Assembly (NCBI RefSeq): GCF_947623445.1
Contig: NC_135247.1
Location: 17,362,501 to 17,426,500, forward strand
Source: Clavelina lepadiformis
Lineage: Eukaryota > Chordata > Ascidiacea > Aplousobranchia > Clavelinidae
Length of the DNA: 64,000 nucleotides
Reading direction: 5' to 3'
Shown here: positions 1-13,866 of the stretch, piece after piece
How the letters are laid out: the number at the start of each line of letters is the position of its first letter
How positions within the stretch are numbered: the first letter of the stretch is position 1
The notes under the pieces: generated by a model
The model's input: only the letters and a program-made list of their open reading frames with translations
Database searches by the model: none
Told to the model about the DNA's origin: nothing
Translations under genes and position numbers: made by a program

Positions 1-84
1 CCGTTTAATTATACATTGAACGAAATCAATCTCTTTATCTTTCATAGAGATCACAATCATTATTGCGGTAAAGAAATAACTTAC

Positions 85-3000
85 CTTCTGTGTTATGGCT
101 GGCGAACTGGTGACAGGACACAGGACGGCATCTGTGTTTAAATCTTCCACGCTATCACTGCTCTCTTTTTTTACCCCTGAGAATAGTTTTCAATTGAAAA
201 ATGTATTAAATAAATCAATATCATCCGAAGTTCGTTGAAATTTAAAATAAAATTCAACCTGCAATCCCTTCCACTACCAAGCTGTCACTGGTTAAGGTTC
301 CGGTTTTATCAAGGCAGCAGATGTCAATTTTTCCAGCAAAAGGGATCCGGAAAGGTTCAGTGCAATAAACAACTAAAAACATAGTAAAAAGTAAATACTA
401 AATGAAAAATTGCAGTAAATTACAAGTAATGGAGTGTTTAAAATGGTAAAAAAGAAACAAAAGCTGGCAAGCAAAACTGAAAAAAATGTCTCTAAAAGCA
501 ACTGCCCTTACATAGCTTCGACAGAGCCAGTAATGATGAATTAACAGCAAGCGAAAGCTCTATTGGGAGTTCAGGGGGCACAACAGAGGTGAGGATAAGG
601 ACACAATTTAAAACCAGTTTGTACCGGCTCCTTGTGGGGTCGGCACTGCCTGAAATGTCAACACTTTGTTAAAGTTGCATACAACATCATTTAAGTCCAA
701 TAAATGACATTATAAAAAGAGCATTGGGAAATAAATGACATTATGATGCATAATATTTAACTGGTAGCACACCTGTTTTATTAACCAGCTAAATCTTACA
801 AATTAATGGCATTTTTAGGTAAATGAAATGGAACTGAAAGATGCAAGTTACGCATAATAAATTGTTCTTTTCTATTTCTTAGTAACAAACTACACGATAT
901 AATCCCAGTTAGAACTGATTAAATTTGCTACTGAAAATGTTACACTGCAGAAAATTGCTAGCAACTTGGGCAAAAGAAAAAAAACTCACCAATAACCCAA
1001 ACGTATGACGAGGCAGCTATGGCAAACATCAATAGAAACATTATAAAAACAAACGTTTCTAGATTGTTGGCAGTAACACGTTTTACACCAAACAAAATTG
1101 TTCTCAAAAGTTTGCCCTTAAAAATAAAGATCTTATGTTATTGGGACTTCCTCAAACGACCTCTTCTAAACTTGCACAGTGGCAGACAACCTGTGATGTG
1201 TTGAAGCCAGTTCGAAGGACATATCCCACACACCCATTGTCAGGGGGTCTAGAAGCCCCTTCTTTCACCCCGCCTGAACTGCGTGGCGGGGGTTCGTGTT
1301 GGACAACGCGAGTTCCTCCACTGATCAAGTGCACCCTCGAGTGGACGGAGAGATCTAAGACAGTGTCACCGTGGCCTCCTTCAATAGGATCCTGGGAAAT
1401 GTTATCCAGAGAGTTAAAACTGTTCAGTTGTTATAATTATTATCAATCTCGGCATAACAACGTATGACAAAATGTTTCTAATTATTTGAAGACGGAAATT
1501 TTTTTTATAAAACTCAATTAAATTACGATTGAGTATAGTCTGTGGCCATTGATATAACCGTAGCGAAACAAAACATACAACAAAAATACCAATTAAGTAG
1601 ATTATATAAAACCTATTTGGCAAAACTTTATAAAACCTATTTGTGTGCATGCATTTCATTCAATACTACATCCATTATTCATGCTTGCATTCGATAAAAC
1701 TATGTTCCTCTTGCTTTATTTGTCTTGTCATTGCTGTATACATCATAACTTGTAAAACTATGCTCCTAAACATTTCATACACTATGTGAAGCACTTTGTA
1801 TCATTCTCGTACTTTCATCTGGGGGACTGATTCTCCTGTGAGCATTGCTTCGTCAACTATCAACCTTCCTCGAAGGAGCAAAATATCGCAGGGAATTTGC
1901 CTCTCCTCCCCAACAACATTCGATGAACGAGTGATTGAAATAATGTCACCGGCAACCAGATCGCTGGTTTTTATCGGTCTCCATTTACGAGTTCGAAACA
2001 CCTGGAAATATTTCAGTTATTTTAAGACTTATCAAAGGCCTAAGTTAAAAAGCTTCCTCTAAAATTTGGTTTCATCAAATTTTCAAACTCTGGCAAATTT
2101 ATGGGAACTTAAACGGCAAGCAAAATCATTTTTAAGATTTCTATGTACCAGTATATAAATATCAATCATCATATCACCATACATTGATAGTATGTGGTTT
2201 GTTGCCCATATTCCGAATCTCAGTCATATTACGCAACTGTTGATAGACCAAAGATGCCTCAAACGCAACCAACATGAACAGCGTGAAGAGAGAATAGTAC
2301 CAGTATTCATCCAAACACCACAACCCAACACAAAAAACCTGCAGACATATCTCATTTAATGTGATGCAAATATGGGGAACTTCATGCCATTTATGAAAAA
2401 CTGTAACCTGGAAAACGAAGAATGGAGCAGTTGCTCTTTCTAAAAAGAGTTCTTTGAATTCTGGTGTCACCATCTCCATTCTGAAAAGTACATTTAAGTA
2501 TTGAACACAAAATCTTCAAGGGGATACACAATCTTAATATTTCTTACTATCAACAAAAGTTTAAAGCAATTAACAATAACAACAAAGCAACATGTAATCA
2601 CTGTAATAAATGTGCAGATATATATCAGATAAATATTTATACATAAAAGGTAAACATATTAGAGTTTAATTACACATTATCTCCATAAATATCCCTCGAT
2701 GCTTCATAATCTTCTTCTGTAGCAAAACCTTTCCAGTTTTGATAATCACTGAATGTGAGGTTGACTGGGAATTGTATTGGTAAAAAACATTTCTTTTCTT
2801 CATTATCATAAACATAGGTGACCTTTTCAAAAAAATATTATTTGTCCTGGAAAGAAACAGAGCAGCCAACATTTATATTGACCCAGTTTCTGACAAGTAG
2901 TAATAAGAATTAGGCATTGTATAAGAGCATTTATCATCGGACAACAGAAAATCATTGCGCAGCTTAAAATTGGTGATGATTTGTCACTGCTCGAGCTAGT

Positions 3001-3689
3001 GCTGAGGCATTTTCTCATCAATAATGCATTTTCTTATTTGGCTTTATAATTTTTTGCCCAGGGGCATTGCGACAATAGCATGGCACCACATAACACAGTT
3101 CACAGATTTCAGTGTTTTAACCACAATAAAATTAATGAATTTAATATTTTTAAACACCTTTTGAAATTCAATCCAGGTTTTCCTTTTCTTGCTTCCTGTC
3201 GGTTGTTTCTGTATTTTGACCAATTCTGTGGAACCATTGTGTGCAGTAGGAACCACTTTGGCAAGTTCTGCCACATCTGGGCCAACAGCCTTGAAAATTG
3301 AGAAGTACGCTGATTATGACATCATAAGGTTCAATATAAACGTCAGAAAAATAAACATACTTGGTACCTTGTACCAGATAGGGTGTTACAAATTCGTAGG
3401 TTGTACTTAAACTTGATATCAAATAAGCTACCTTTGAGCAAGTGATCCAACATCGAAAATCAACCGACCAAAAGCAAGACAACACTGTTAAGATTTGAAT
3501 AAGAAATAAAGACACAACCAAGATTATTCCGATCTCATAATGATCCATGCCGAAATATTCTTGCCACACAAAGCCAGCGATGGCATATGCAGCAAGAAAA
3601 GGAAAAAAATATCCATGTAAATAAAACGGTCGTTTATTGAGCAGCACAATCTCTTTTACAAGTGGGTCACCAACTGGAGAACAAGACAT
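85..3689 (-). CDS. ATP13A1: P5A-type ATPase ATP13A1, 5' half (partial, runs off left edge)
   Basis: ER-membrane P-type ATPase. In characterised species P5A ATPases dislocate misinserted transmembrane helices. Eleven in-phase exons encode about 543 residues: 3432-3689, 3158-3289, 2674-2822, 2408-2480, 2183-2338, 1813-2001, 1191-1391, 990-1116, 512-649, 259-372, 85-176. The start at 3689 opens [11 protein letters not shown], followed by two N-terminal hydrophobic segments. Family marks in order: KWRPIK and [14 protein letters not shown] (actuator domain TGES, near residue 310), [20 protein letters not shown], the M4 motif [11 protein letters not shown] typical of P5A, and [14 protein letters not shown] with the phosphorylated Asp (near residue 495). 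The ATP-binding and C-terminal membrane parts lie outside the window. Each exon has GT/AG borders and joins in phase. A TTGAACAG acceptor-like site sits about 8 bases before the ATG, compatible with a 5' UTR intron or spliced leader. Identity is very secure; single exon edges are hand-called. Confidence 0.95.
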
Positions 3690-5340
3690 TATGGATTCTG
3701 TTCAACACAAAATAAATCAAATTAAAATTGATATAATCTACAGTCATTTCGCGAAATAGCCGGAAAATGAGGCATTAAAAAAGAAAGTTATGGATTTACA
3801 CAGCACATGGTGAATAACGCATCTTAACGTCTCATCAATCTATCATTTTATTTTTTGTCAAAACCTCGGTGGGGACGAAAAATCAAGCCAGTTGTTACTA
3901 ACACGAGCCAATGAACGGGAAAAAGTAACAAAGCCGAAAAGCATCAAAACGTGCTCAATAATAATTCTGTTAACGATAGCTGGCAACAACAAGCACGACC
4001 ACTAAAAGCATAGTTAGTTAAATCCATAAAACATAAGTTGAAAAAAGCAAAATTAAGCAGACGAGCAGGTGGTGCGTTTAAGCAACAGATGAAGGAATGA
4101 CATCATGTGCCCCAGGGAAATAACTTCATTCATTCGCATGTTTTTCGTCATTAGCATGGTGGGGACAAAAAATCACTAAGCCTACTACTGTACACTAGTT
4201 GTTAGGCTATACGGTAATAACATGCGCTAATGAACGTTGAAAAGCAACCAAGCCCAGAAGGGGTATCTTCAGAAATACTAAAACATTTGATAGTCTGACT
4301 TTAACTTTAATATTTGCAAACTGCATTGCAATAAAAAATTTGTCAGCCAATATCTTCTAGCGTTCTCTATGCAGACTAAGGCTAAAGAAGTTAAAAGAAT
4401 TAAAAAAAAAACATGCGCACAAGTTCTGAAAATTGAGTAATCTTATGGTCCTCTAGTGTTTCAGCACAATCAATTAGGCTATACCAAACACTACTATCTA
4501 AGCGCCACGCTTAGATGGCACCAAAACTAAACTAATCAAATTTCCTCCAACGTGCATTAAAGTACCGGTACAGTTTTGCTCTGTCATCTCATCTCTCACT
4601 TTGCCAAAACGAAATGCTTTTGCGACCATTGCAAAAGCTTTCAAGACAGGGGTTTTCCCATCCCTAGCGATTTTTTTGCCACGTTACCTCAAGTACCTTC
4701 GGTGCAGAGTAAAATTCACTTTGTAATTTTGTACCATGCCTGGTCGGCTAACTTACTTTGCCGTGTTGCCAATCTTTCTAACCGACATTAAAAATGACTC
4801 AGGTTCATTGTTGATTCCATAAAAGAGCAAGTTCATACAAAAAACAGATTATTCTTTCACCCAATTTATTCATTTGCTACGATAAAAGTAAAGAAAACAA
4901 TCCAATAACAAAGTCTGAGCATGCTACTTGGTGGCATGCCGAACTGGCCTATTAAAAATATTGCACAAAGCCACGCCACATGGAAAGCCATTCACATGTC
5001 AAACAGAAAAAACTTGCTAACCAGGAAGAGCACCATAGTATTATGGCAAAACATTACAACAAGTAATTTCAAGCATTTCATATAACGTGGAACATCGAAG
5101 CTCTGTCACTCTTCATGCTACAGAACAAATAAACAATGTCCTACGCCGCAAATAAATAATATGGAAACGTGACATAGTCACATAGTCACTATATATTACA
5201 ACTAAAACACACATAAATGTATATTCTATATGAGATAAGTAGAATAAATTTACTATATCACCATCTATTATGCATAGATGTGCAATACAGGTTTAGGCAC
5301 ATAACTAAAATCACTGCTAAATTTACAGGATAAACACCGG
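3690..5340. other. Intergenic: ATP13A1 5' flank and GOLGA2 3' flank
   Basis: No supported gene. The right part should hold the GOLGA2 3' UTR; a minus-strand AATAAA near 4865 is one candidate poly(A) signal. The left part is the ATP13A1 5' flank. Two related blocks, about 3868-3960 and 4157-4260, share GTGGGGAC.AAAAATCA, followed later by a stretch resembling GCCAATGAACG and AAAAGYAACMAAGCC. They look like a decayed direct repeat. The 71-residue open frame at 4576-4791 (+) resembles nothing I know. Confidence 0.6.
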
Positions 5341-8300
5341 TCAAATAGCAGTGTACGGTCCCATGTAGCGCAAGCAAAATCCTTGCGGGACCTCAATGGC
5401 GTCTGCAGGACTTGGCTTTTGTATTTGTTCCAAAAGATCCATAATTTGATTTGCAGTTTTATTTTCTTCTAAATTTAAATTCTTCTCAACGTCTTGGGGC
5501 CTTTGGGGGTTATGTGGAGACGGATTTTGAATGGGGTCATCAGCGCTGGGGGTCGAGGTTTGGGGTGGATGTTCTAAAAGAAGATCGGGACGATGCTGAT
5601 GTCTCTGATCATCTTCGAGCATGCTTGGCCATTCCGACGATTGTGACGTGAACCCTGTGTAATTAAGTAAACCATTGTTATAACGGTGGATCAAGTATTG
5701 CTTCTGTGTCAACAATTAGCTAATCTATAGTTCACTTGCAACAGTTTTTTGGTAAGTTGAAAATATTAAGAATTTTAATTTTTGGAAGTAAGTTAAACAA
5801 GAATATAACTTGGGTGTTAGATGTCTGGTTTACTTGTTGGGGTCAGGCTAAAAAAGGAGCTAAGTTTTTTACACTATAATTAACCATAAAAAAAGATCAA
5901 AACTTGCGTATAATAAATAATACAAAGCATGCCAATATAGAGGTAATAAATAACAAATAAGCAGTGTTTATTGAATAAAAAACAACGAATTGAATGAGTA
6001 GAGATTTTATAACAGAAACGTAACTTTTCATAATCTACTATTTGATAGCGCAGTGACTATATCATTCTCAAAACCTGAATGGTTTAAAAAGTATGACAGT
6101 CTCGTACCTGCTAGCACACTTTCGTCGAGTTGTGTAGTAGCAGTGTTTATCGTTGCAGGGTTATGTTTTGAAGGGGTGGACGCCAATTGATGTAGAGAAG
6201 TATCACTTTCGGTAATTCCCCTTGAGTTTAATAAGGTCAAGACTAAGGACTGTAGTTTCTCCAACTTAATCTGAAAAGAATGCAAAAAATGTTTTTTTTA
6301 CAATACAGTTACTTATTTGCAACTACGTCTAATGCCTTGAATATGTGCACAGACATACCATTAATCACAAATAGCAAAACATATATAGTAAGATTTCATG
6401 TCAAAATGAATCGATTCACTCACTTGCAACTTTTCTCGCTCTTGTGCCATCGACGAGACATATTCATCTTTCTCATGATGCCTCTGCTTCAGTATTTGTC
6501 GTTGGTTGTGATAAAGAGTGATGTACTCCCCTGGAGGAAAAAATATCGTTTTATAACACACAGTTATAATTAATTATGATTTATTATTCCAGTTGTTTGT
6601 CATTATTTTCATAACCTAGGAAATTGGAAAACTTTCAGACTTTAGTCTCAAGCCTTATACTTTAAAGTAAGAAAGGGTGTAATTAGTAAAAGTGATACAA
6701 GAAAATAAAATAAAAGTGTGGCAAACAGTAATTGGAAATCACCTATTGTGTCGCATTCTGTCTGAAGCTGGAGGTTGATGTGTTCCAGTTCTTCGACTTT
6801 GCTCATTGCATCAACCTTCTCACGCATTACAGTTGAAAATCTTTCCTGCAAAAACACAAGATTTTTGCTTACATGAAAACGCCACTAAGCTTACATTTTT
6901 TACTTATTTCCTTCTCATCGTCTGTGATAATTATGTGTTTTAGATTGACAAAATTATATGATGTCTTTTTAGTAGAGAAAATATGTAAACCTGTCATGTT
7001 ACAGTTCAGCACTTAATTTCTTTAACTTAAACTCTCAACGATACAGAGACGCTACCCTAACAAGAAGCCTCACTTGTAGCAAGGACATGTTTTGCTTCAG
7101 GGATTGATGTTCTTCCAAGGACACTTCGTGGGAGTCTTTCTGATGTTGCTGGAGTTGAAGAAGTTGTTCCATCAGTGCTCCGTGTTGCTGCTGCTGTTCC
7201 TCAAACTTCTGAGTGAGATAATTCCGCTCTTCTTCGAGTTGGTGGATGGATGTTGTGAGTACTTCCACCTAAAAAAACACAGAAAATTTTCATCAATGTT
7301 GAGTGATAGCATTAGATGGATGACAGCTTTCAAAGCTTAAGAGACTCTGAGGTGTCTTTACAGCCCATCAACTTGCTTTGTGGTATATTTTATCATTTCA
7401 ATCAATTTTATCAACTAATGTTTAAAAGTAGTTTGTAAAAGCAAATTTTTTTAAGGGACTGACACTTTATAAACTTTTTATTACACCAGATACTGGTCCA
7501 CATTGCAGAAAAAGTTTTTTTTACCATTGTGCCATTTTTGGAGTTGTCTTTTTCAATTTCATGTTCGATGGTCATGACATCAGGACTAGCCTGGGGGGTG
7601 AGTGTGACGCTTTCCTGCAAGACATCGACTTCACTTTGAAGTCGAGTCACCATTGCTTTCAGCTCATTGTTTTGCTCTCTGCGGCAGATAACAATTGAAA
7701 CTTACAACGAGAAAATCAAGTCTTTGAAATCTTTCGGTTAACATTTACTCATATTCGAAATATCTACCAAATGGTTTACTTCTGTGGAGTTAAGATTACA
7801 TTTCAATTTTGACCTTAAGAAGACTTACCCAAGCAAGGTAATAGTCTCATGGGTGGCCACCAATTCCTCTTGAAGAGCCACATTTGAAGGATTTGAGGTG
7901 TCGAGATTTAAGTCTTCTACTTCAATGGAACTTGCAAGTTCTTGCTCATTCCGCGTGACTGTGTTGTCGTTTTCTATCAACTGAAGAACGGAGAATTTAC
8001 GTTTTTGCATGAGAATAATATTAACCATTGCATAGGTTTGCTGGGCTTTTTAGGAATGACAAACATGCGTTTCTGCAGCCGTTAGTTGTTTCAAAAACTA
8101 AAAGTACTCATGTATTTTAGGAAAATTGGTGCACCACCATACTAAAAAATATCAATGGCATTTTTAAGTGAAATCGTACTTTTTGTCATCAACGAATTAA
8201 CCAACATGTCTTGGATACTCATGGATGACATAGCAAGTTAGTAGCAACTGACTCATTAATTATTATCAGTGTGAGCCTTGAAAGTTCCAGGTTATGGACA

Positions 8301-11300
8301 TGGTTCAGGTATGAAGGCAGAGGGCCTCAACCTCCTAGGACCAACCACATATACATGCACGATAACTTACTCTCTCTTGTGTTGCTAATAATTGTGCCTT
8401 ATAACTTTCTATTTCTCCCTGCAGCTCATTCCTGGCGTGTTCGACTGTCGTTAAGTGGGAGGCCAATTCCATTTTGTCATTGCTCTTAAGATTAAAAACA
8501 AATAGAATTACAGTTACGTGTATATAGAATATTGACGACAGGTGCTTATTACATTTACACAGACATCATATAAAGCACTGGCATACGTACAACAGCACAT
8601 GTATTAAAGAAAACTTTATGTCAACACAAACAACAGTTTTCTTACGAGCTTAATAAATCCTTCGTGCATTTCCTCCAGTTGCCGTTTGAGCTGTTTATTT
8701 TGTGTAAGAGCTCGGGATATTGTGGTTTTCTCACTCTGCAACTGCTCAAGTAACCTCGCGTGCTCTTCAGTTGAAACCGTGTTTTCTGCGGCATTCCTGT
8801 TTAATTCTGCCAGTTCCATTTCCTGTTCCTCATGCAGCCTGCATTGTTATTTAAAGCATAAAATATAGATTTATAGTTTGCTTTTTACTCCCAAGCACTA
8901 AGTCTGCTAAAAGTTCTAAACCAATACGCAAGTCCAGAAATACCTAAAGTCGCAAGTCACTATCTTACAAAATCTAAACAAATCACTGCAAATGCAAATC
9001 GAATCTTTAAATTCTAAATAGTATAGTTGCTTCATAAAAACAGTTAACGGAAACCATATTTTTCAACCGATTTCAACGTCATGCCATCGCTGTACCTCGC
9101 TAATCGTTCGTTGTTCGATATCTGCACGTGAAGTTTGTGATTCAGTTCATCTCTTTCGGCCGTAACTCGTTCAAGTTTTGACTCGATATTTTGCAGCTTT
9201 TCGCTCATTTTCCCCAACAGTTGTTCAGACTGGTTTAAGATAAATATCTTTTTCATTGACAGCAGAATCATCATATATATTTATGGAGATTGTGTCGCAC
9301 CAGCAGAGTGAACGACGTTGAAATTAGCACCTGGTAGTGTCAGTTTAATCCACAAAGATTTATGTTTTGCCTTACTTGGCTCTGGTCCTTATCCGACAAC
9401 AAGTTGGTGTTTTTAGCTTCAAGATCTTGAATAATTCCGTTCAAACGTTCCTGTTCATCATGAAGGTCCACTTTCTCATTCTCCAACAATTCAATCTTTC
9501 AAACAATTGAAAAACAACCAGTTAAGTCATCTAAGCATGAAAGGTTGAAGTTCTAAAGCAGACAGATAGAGGAAGCACACCTGAGATGTTAACTCTGATA
9601 CTTGCGTCTGCATCTGTTTATTGACATCATCGTATTGTCTTGATAACTGTTCCCTCTCTCCTGTCAATTGCTCAAAAGCTTGCTGGTACTGGGTGTGAAT
9701 TACACAGAGTGTTAATTTTCTGAAATGTCTATAAAACGCGTTGTTTTTTTATGCCTACATCAAAGTACATCAGTTATTTTCTGTTTGTTTTATCGAATCG
9801 AACGAACTAAATTTCAAACAAATGATCCAAACATTTCTAAGACTTGCACTTGGTTTAATTTAGAACGAAGCTATAGACAGACGCATCATTAAACATCAAA
9901 AAATCGTGACACAATTTTCCACAATTTAACGCCATGCAGGAAACACTTTAGAAAGTCGTTCAAATTCTCCAATAATGCATTCATACTCCAGTTGTTGTAT
10001 AAGTTGTAACCTTAAGAGATATCTCATTAAACGTAAAAACTAAAACAAAATTATTACACCAAATACAGGCCAACTAAATCAATGAATATGAAATGGAATT
10101 AGTGTTATTGAATGTGGTAAGTCAAAGTATATTAGAAATATGTGTGTTGTATAAAACCTACTTCTTATTTATGCAATAAACTGTGAAGAGAGCCAATGGT
10201 TGAGTTGACGTAATTACGATAACTACATTTTAGACGAGGTTAATAGATGGAAGATTTTATAAGCGAATACAATACTCTTTTTAAAGTACTCTCTAAAAGA
10301 CAAAATAACTGGGATTTTATCACTTTAGAATGAAAATATCACGAAGTAAAAACCATGCATATAATTATAAACGTTCTTACTGATTGTAGCAAAAAGTGTC
10401 AGTCCAAATGATAAGCGTTAGGTCTCTGTCACAAGCACATGCCGCCATGCTGGTCTAGCTACAAGTATTTAACAATATACCAAATCTAAAGCGACTTTAA
10501 CCTCAATCAACTTTTGGTTGAGGCTTTCCCTTTCCTCCTGTAGCTGCTTCAGCTGACCATCCGCAGTGATGCCTGATGCATTGGAAAACTACCAAGAGAG
10601 ATACGTACCAGTTAAATACATATCACCTTATGGTGAAATCTTACATTAAATGGAATGATGTCTCACTTAAATTTTAGATCTTGGTAAGGAAAATAAAAAC
10701 AAATACGTTCAAGAGTAAATAGAGTGTCTCATCTCATCGCTTGTATTCAGAATTACAAAGTCCAAGTATATAGAATATACGTGTAACACTAAGCAACTAG
10801 GTATCTTCACAGAAAGGAATAATCATATGCACGGTATAAAGTGCAAATGAACTATGGACTTTATGAAACTTACCTGTTGTAAAAGGACTTCGGCCATGGA
10901 AAGCTTCTCATGAAGATCTGCAAGCTCAGCTCTTAGTCTGTCACTTTCGCCTTCCTACAAATTTGACTTTATGATAATCTTATAATACCAAAGAGAATAT
11001 CTATATTTAGTTATTAAATCAAGCAGCAAGTTCTTTTACTGGTGCAATATATTTTACCCTTCAGGCATTATCAGTCTTTTTTGACATTGAACGCCATAAA
11101 AACTTGTGTAGTATTTTCATTACACATAAAAGATTTTCAAGAAGAAAATACAATACAAAATTGAGAATTGGTACAACTGAAGTCAGACCTTTGCAAACAA
11201 TTTTTGACCAAGTTCACTAGAATGCATGTCTAGTTCATCATTCAGTTTACTAAGTTTATTCACGGTAACTTGAAGATGATTTCGCTCTTCCGTGAGATCG

Positions 11301-13866
11301 GATTTTGTCTGTGTTTAAACAAGAATAAGTAATTACCATACTTGTACTTTTCCATTTTAACTAAAGAGAACAAGTCGTGTTGCTTTGAAAGTTGTCTTTT
11401 CTGTTATGGTTAATTTACCACTAAATAACATAATATATAATTACATAAAATAAAAAAGCACCAATTTGTGATAAAATCATTTGTAGTATGATACAAATAT
11501 TTACCGCATTGAGAAGTTCTATGGATTCAGAGCTTAAAGCAAGTTCTCTTTCAAGGGTCTGTAGTTTAAGTTTGGCATCTTGAAGCTGGTCTTGTGACTG
11601 ATGCCTGGAATGCTGGTCACGATCGGCAGACGCTCGGGCTTCGTGGACCTGATGCTGCAATTCCTGTTTTTCAGCAACAAGAATTCCAATAGTTTGCATC
11701 TGTACCTGTTCGACATTTGGAAGGAGCACAGTTTTAATCTCTAATTAAAGTGCAGATACTCAGCAAAAGTCTATACAATAGTTGGAAATAACAATTAAAT
11801 ATTTCAGGATTTACCTGCAATTGTTGTCTAAGCGTATTTTGTTCATTGATCCCATGAGCATATATCTGTTGCTTTTCCTGAAATGATGAATTACGTCAAA
11901 TAAATTTAATTTGCTTCGAAACTTTCGGCCATGCTATATTTTATGACAGTGCTTACATTTTCCAATCGATGTTGAAGTTCAGTCATTTGCTGAGTCAGTT
12001 TTTCAACCTGCACCATGAGCTCTTGTTTTTGTCGAGTCACAGTAGAGGCGTGTTCAGCAAGCTGCTGGTTTCGATGCTTCGAAAATAAAGGTACAAACAC
12101 AGTCAAATAAATTGAAATTCTCTACTTAAGCATGACTCTTAACTCAGTTCATGTTCAATTACCATACCTCCAGTTCAGACAACACAAAGCGATCTGCTGA
12201 AGTAAAAGCAGAATTTCCGTTTGTATAATTTTCCATTACAGACTGTGCCTCTGTCGCTAAACCATTGAGCTTTGTTGAAATTTGAAGCAAACTTTCCGTT
12301 GCAGCAGCTGAGCTGTTTAATAGAAAGTTAAGAAAAAGCCATGAGAAAAACACCACACTTAGTGCTCAAGTTGAAAAAACACAGATATAAAGCTAATGTA
12401 AACAAAGAGGTAAATATAATAATTAAGAACCTGTCTGAGAAATAGGATTAAATTCACAAGGATGGATACGAACCTTGAGTCAGAACCATGCAAAACATGG
12501 TCGTCAACAATAACGTCGCTTGGTTTGTTTTCACTAGGTGTCTAATATTCCAGATATAAAGAAAAATTAAAATGTAGATGATGATATTTAATTTTCATGA
12601 TTACTTCACAATTTAAGTGAACTCAATACGTTGAATATTGTCGAAAATCTTACCAGGTCATTATTTAAGCCTGTTTGAGGATCAACAGTAACACTACTAT
12701 TACTTGTGGTGGGACCTGCTTCATCTGGTGGTAAATTATCGCTAACTTCTTCAGTGTTTCTTGTCTCATAAGCAAGATCATCTTTTACTTCAGTTGAGGA
12801 TGCTAATATTTTAACTTCATTATCCAAAGTTGCTTGAGATAATGCGACATTGTTATCTGCAACTTCACTGGTTGCATCTCCAAAACCATTCTCCGTGTGA
12901 GAATCGGACAGTTTCTTTCCATCACTAATTTCAGAAGCCTCTTTCAAATGGTAAGATTCTGTATCGTTGTTTTTAGGTACACTGTCATTGTAAACATTGT
13001 GAGAGTTAACGTTGTTCAAGGGTAAGGGCGGAAATCTTTCAGTAGGATTAGCATCAACAACAATGGAGTCTTCGCTGGCTACTGATGATGTGTCATCCTT
13101 GATAGCCTGGACATAAAAAGATTCAACGGAATGGCATGTACAAATGCGCAGCCTTCATAAAACTGTGTTTGTGACATCGTAAATGTATAAAACATGTGGA
13201 AAATTCAAACAACATAGCTGCATATTGAGTTGAGCAAAGTTTGTTTACTAAAAAGTGAATATGATTTTTAGAGACTCTCCATGTACAAAATGAGTGGTGA
13301 TTTTGATTGACCCTTATTTCTATTTTGTGTAGGCCAATAAGGCGTCATGACACATTCTGCACACACATATTTTTTATAAACATGATGATACCAATATCAA
13401 CATGCAGAAGAGACTCATATCGATAATCATTACATATTGCATACTTAGATTAGACATATACTAAGTTTATAAGTAAGAAAAATTACAAAATTTTGTGAGT
13501 GCTGTATATATAAAATGCAGTTAGCATAAAAACTTATTTTTTAATTTGGCCTATTAGATTGAAGTATCAAAAATCTTAAAACATTCTGGAATAAGATCTG
13601 ACACACACCTTAAGTTCTTTTTCTCGCTTTTGCTTGAACTGACGAAGCTGAAAAAAGAAAAACAAATTAAGTCTTTAAAACTTTTACAGAATATAACTTA
13701 CACAACATAAAATAAATATGCAAGTCTGCGATACCACATAATACTTAAAGAATATTGTTATTATTAAAAAATATGCCGAGGCTAAAGAATAAAACAACAA
13801 ACATGCAGCTTTTCTCACCTTTCGCTTTGCAGATGCAATTTTATCCTCTCTTTTAGCTCCTGGCAT
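5341..13866 (-). CDS. GOLGA2: GM130 golgin (Golgin subfamily A member 2)
   Basis: Cis-Golgi coiled-coil tether; in vertebrates it binds p115 through its N-terminus and GRASP65 through its C-terminus. Twenty-three exons give 1093 aa (human about 1000): 13819-13866, 13609-13647, 12654-13106, 12474-12541, 12168-12312, 11957-12076, 11815-11877, 11505-11705, 11189-11308, 10874-10954, 10502-10588, 9581-9688, 9376-9495, 9096-9229, 8646-8838, 8371-8484, 7829-7980, 7525-7678, 7074-7268, 6743-6845, 6424-6530, 6108-6270, 5341-5654. Residues 1-29 are basic (DKIASAKRK then LRQFKQKREKELK), like the p115-binding end. Residues about 30-180 are acidic and low-complexity. Coiled coil follows from about 200 to 960. 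Diagnostic blocks are VQMQTIGILVAEKQEL, TTISRALTQNKQLK, KVEELEH...TECDTIGEYITLY (about 880-905) and HEKDEYVSSMAQEREKLQ. The tail has TANQIMDLLEQIQ and ends in hydrophobic YTAI, like the GRASP65-binding tail. All phases match. The intron at 9689-10501 (813 bp) shows nothing recognisable. Confidence 0.95.

Noticed and set aside
1135..1467. 110-codon plus frame
   Set aside because: Antisense of the ATP13A1 exon at 1191-1391, whose minus frame matches the family.
6280..6573. 97-codon plus frame over GOLGA2
   Set aside because: Antisense to the conserved GEYITLYHNQRQILKQRH exon, which carries clear homology on the minus strand.
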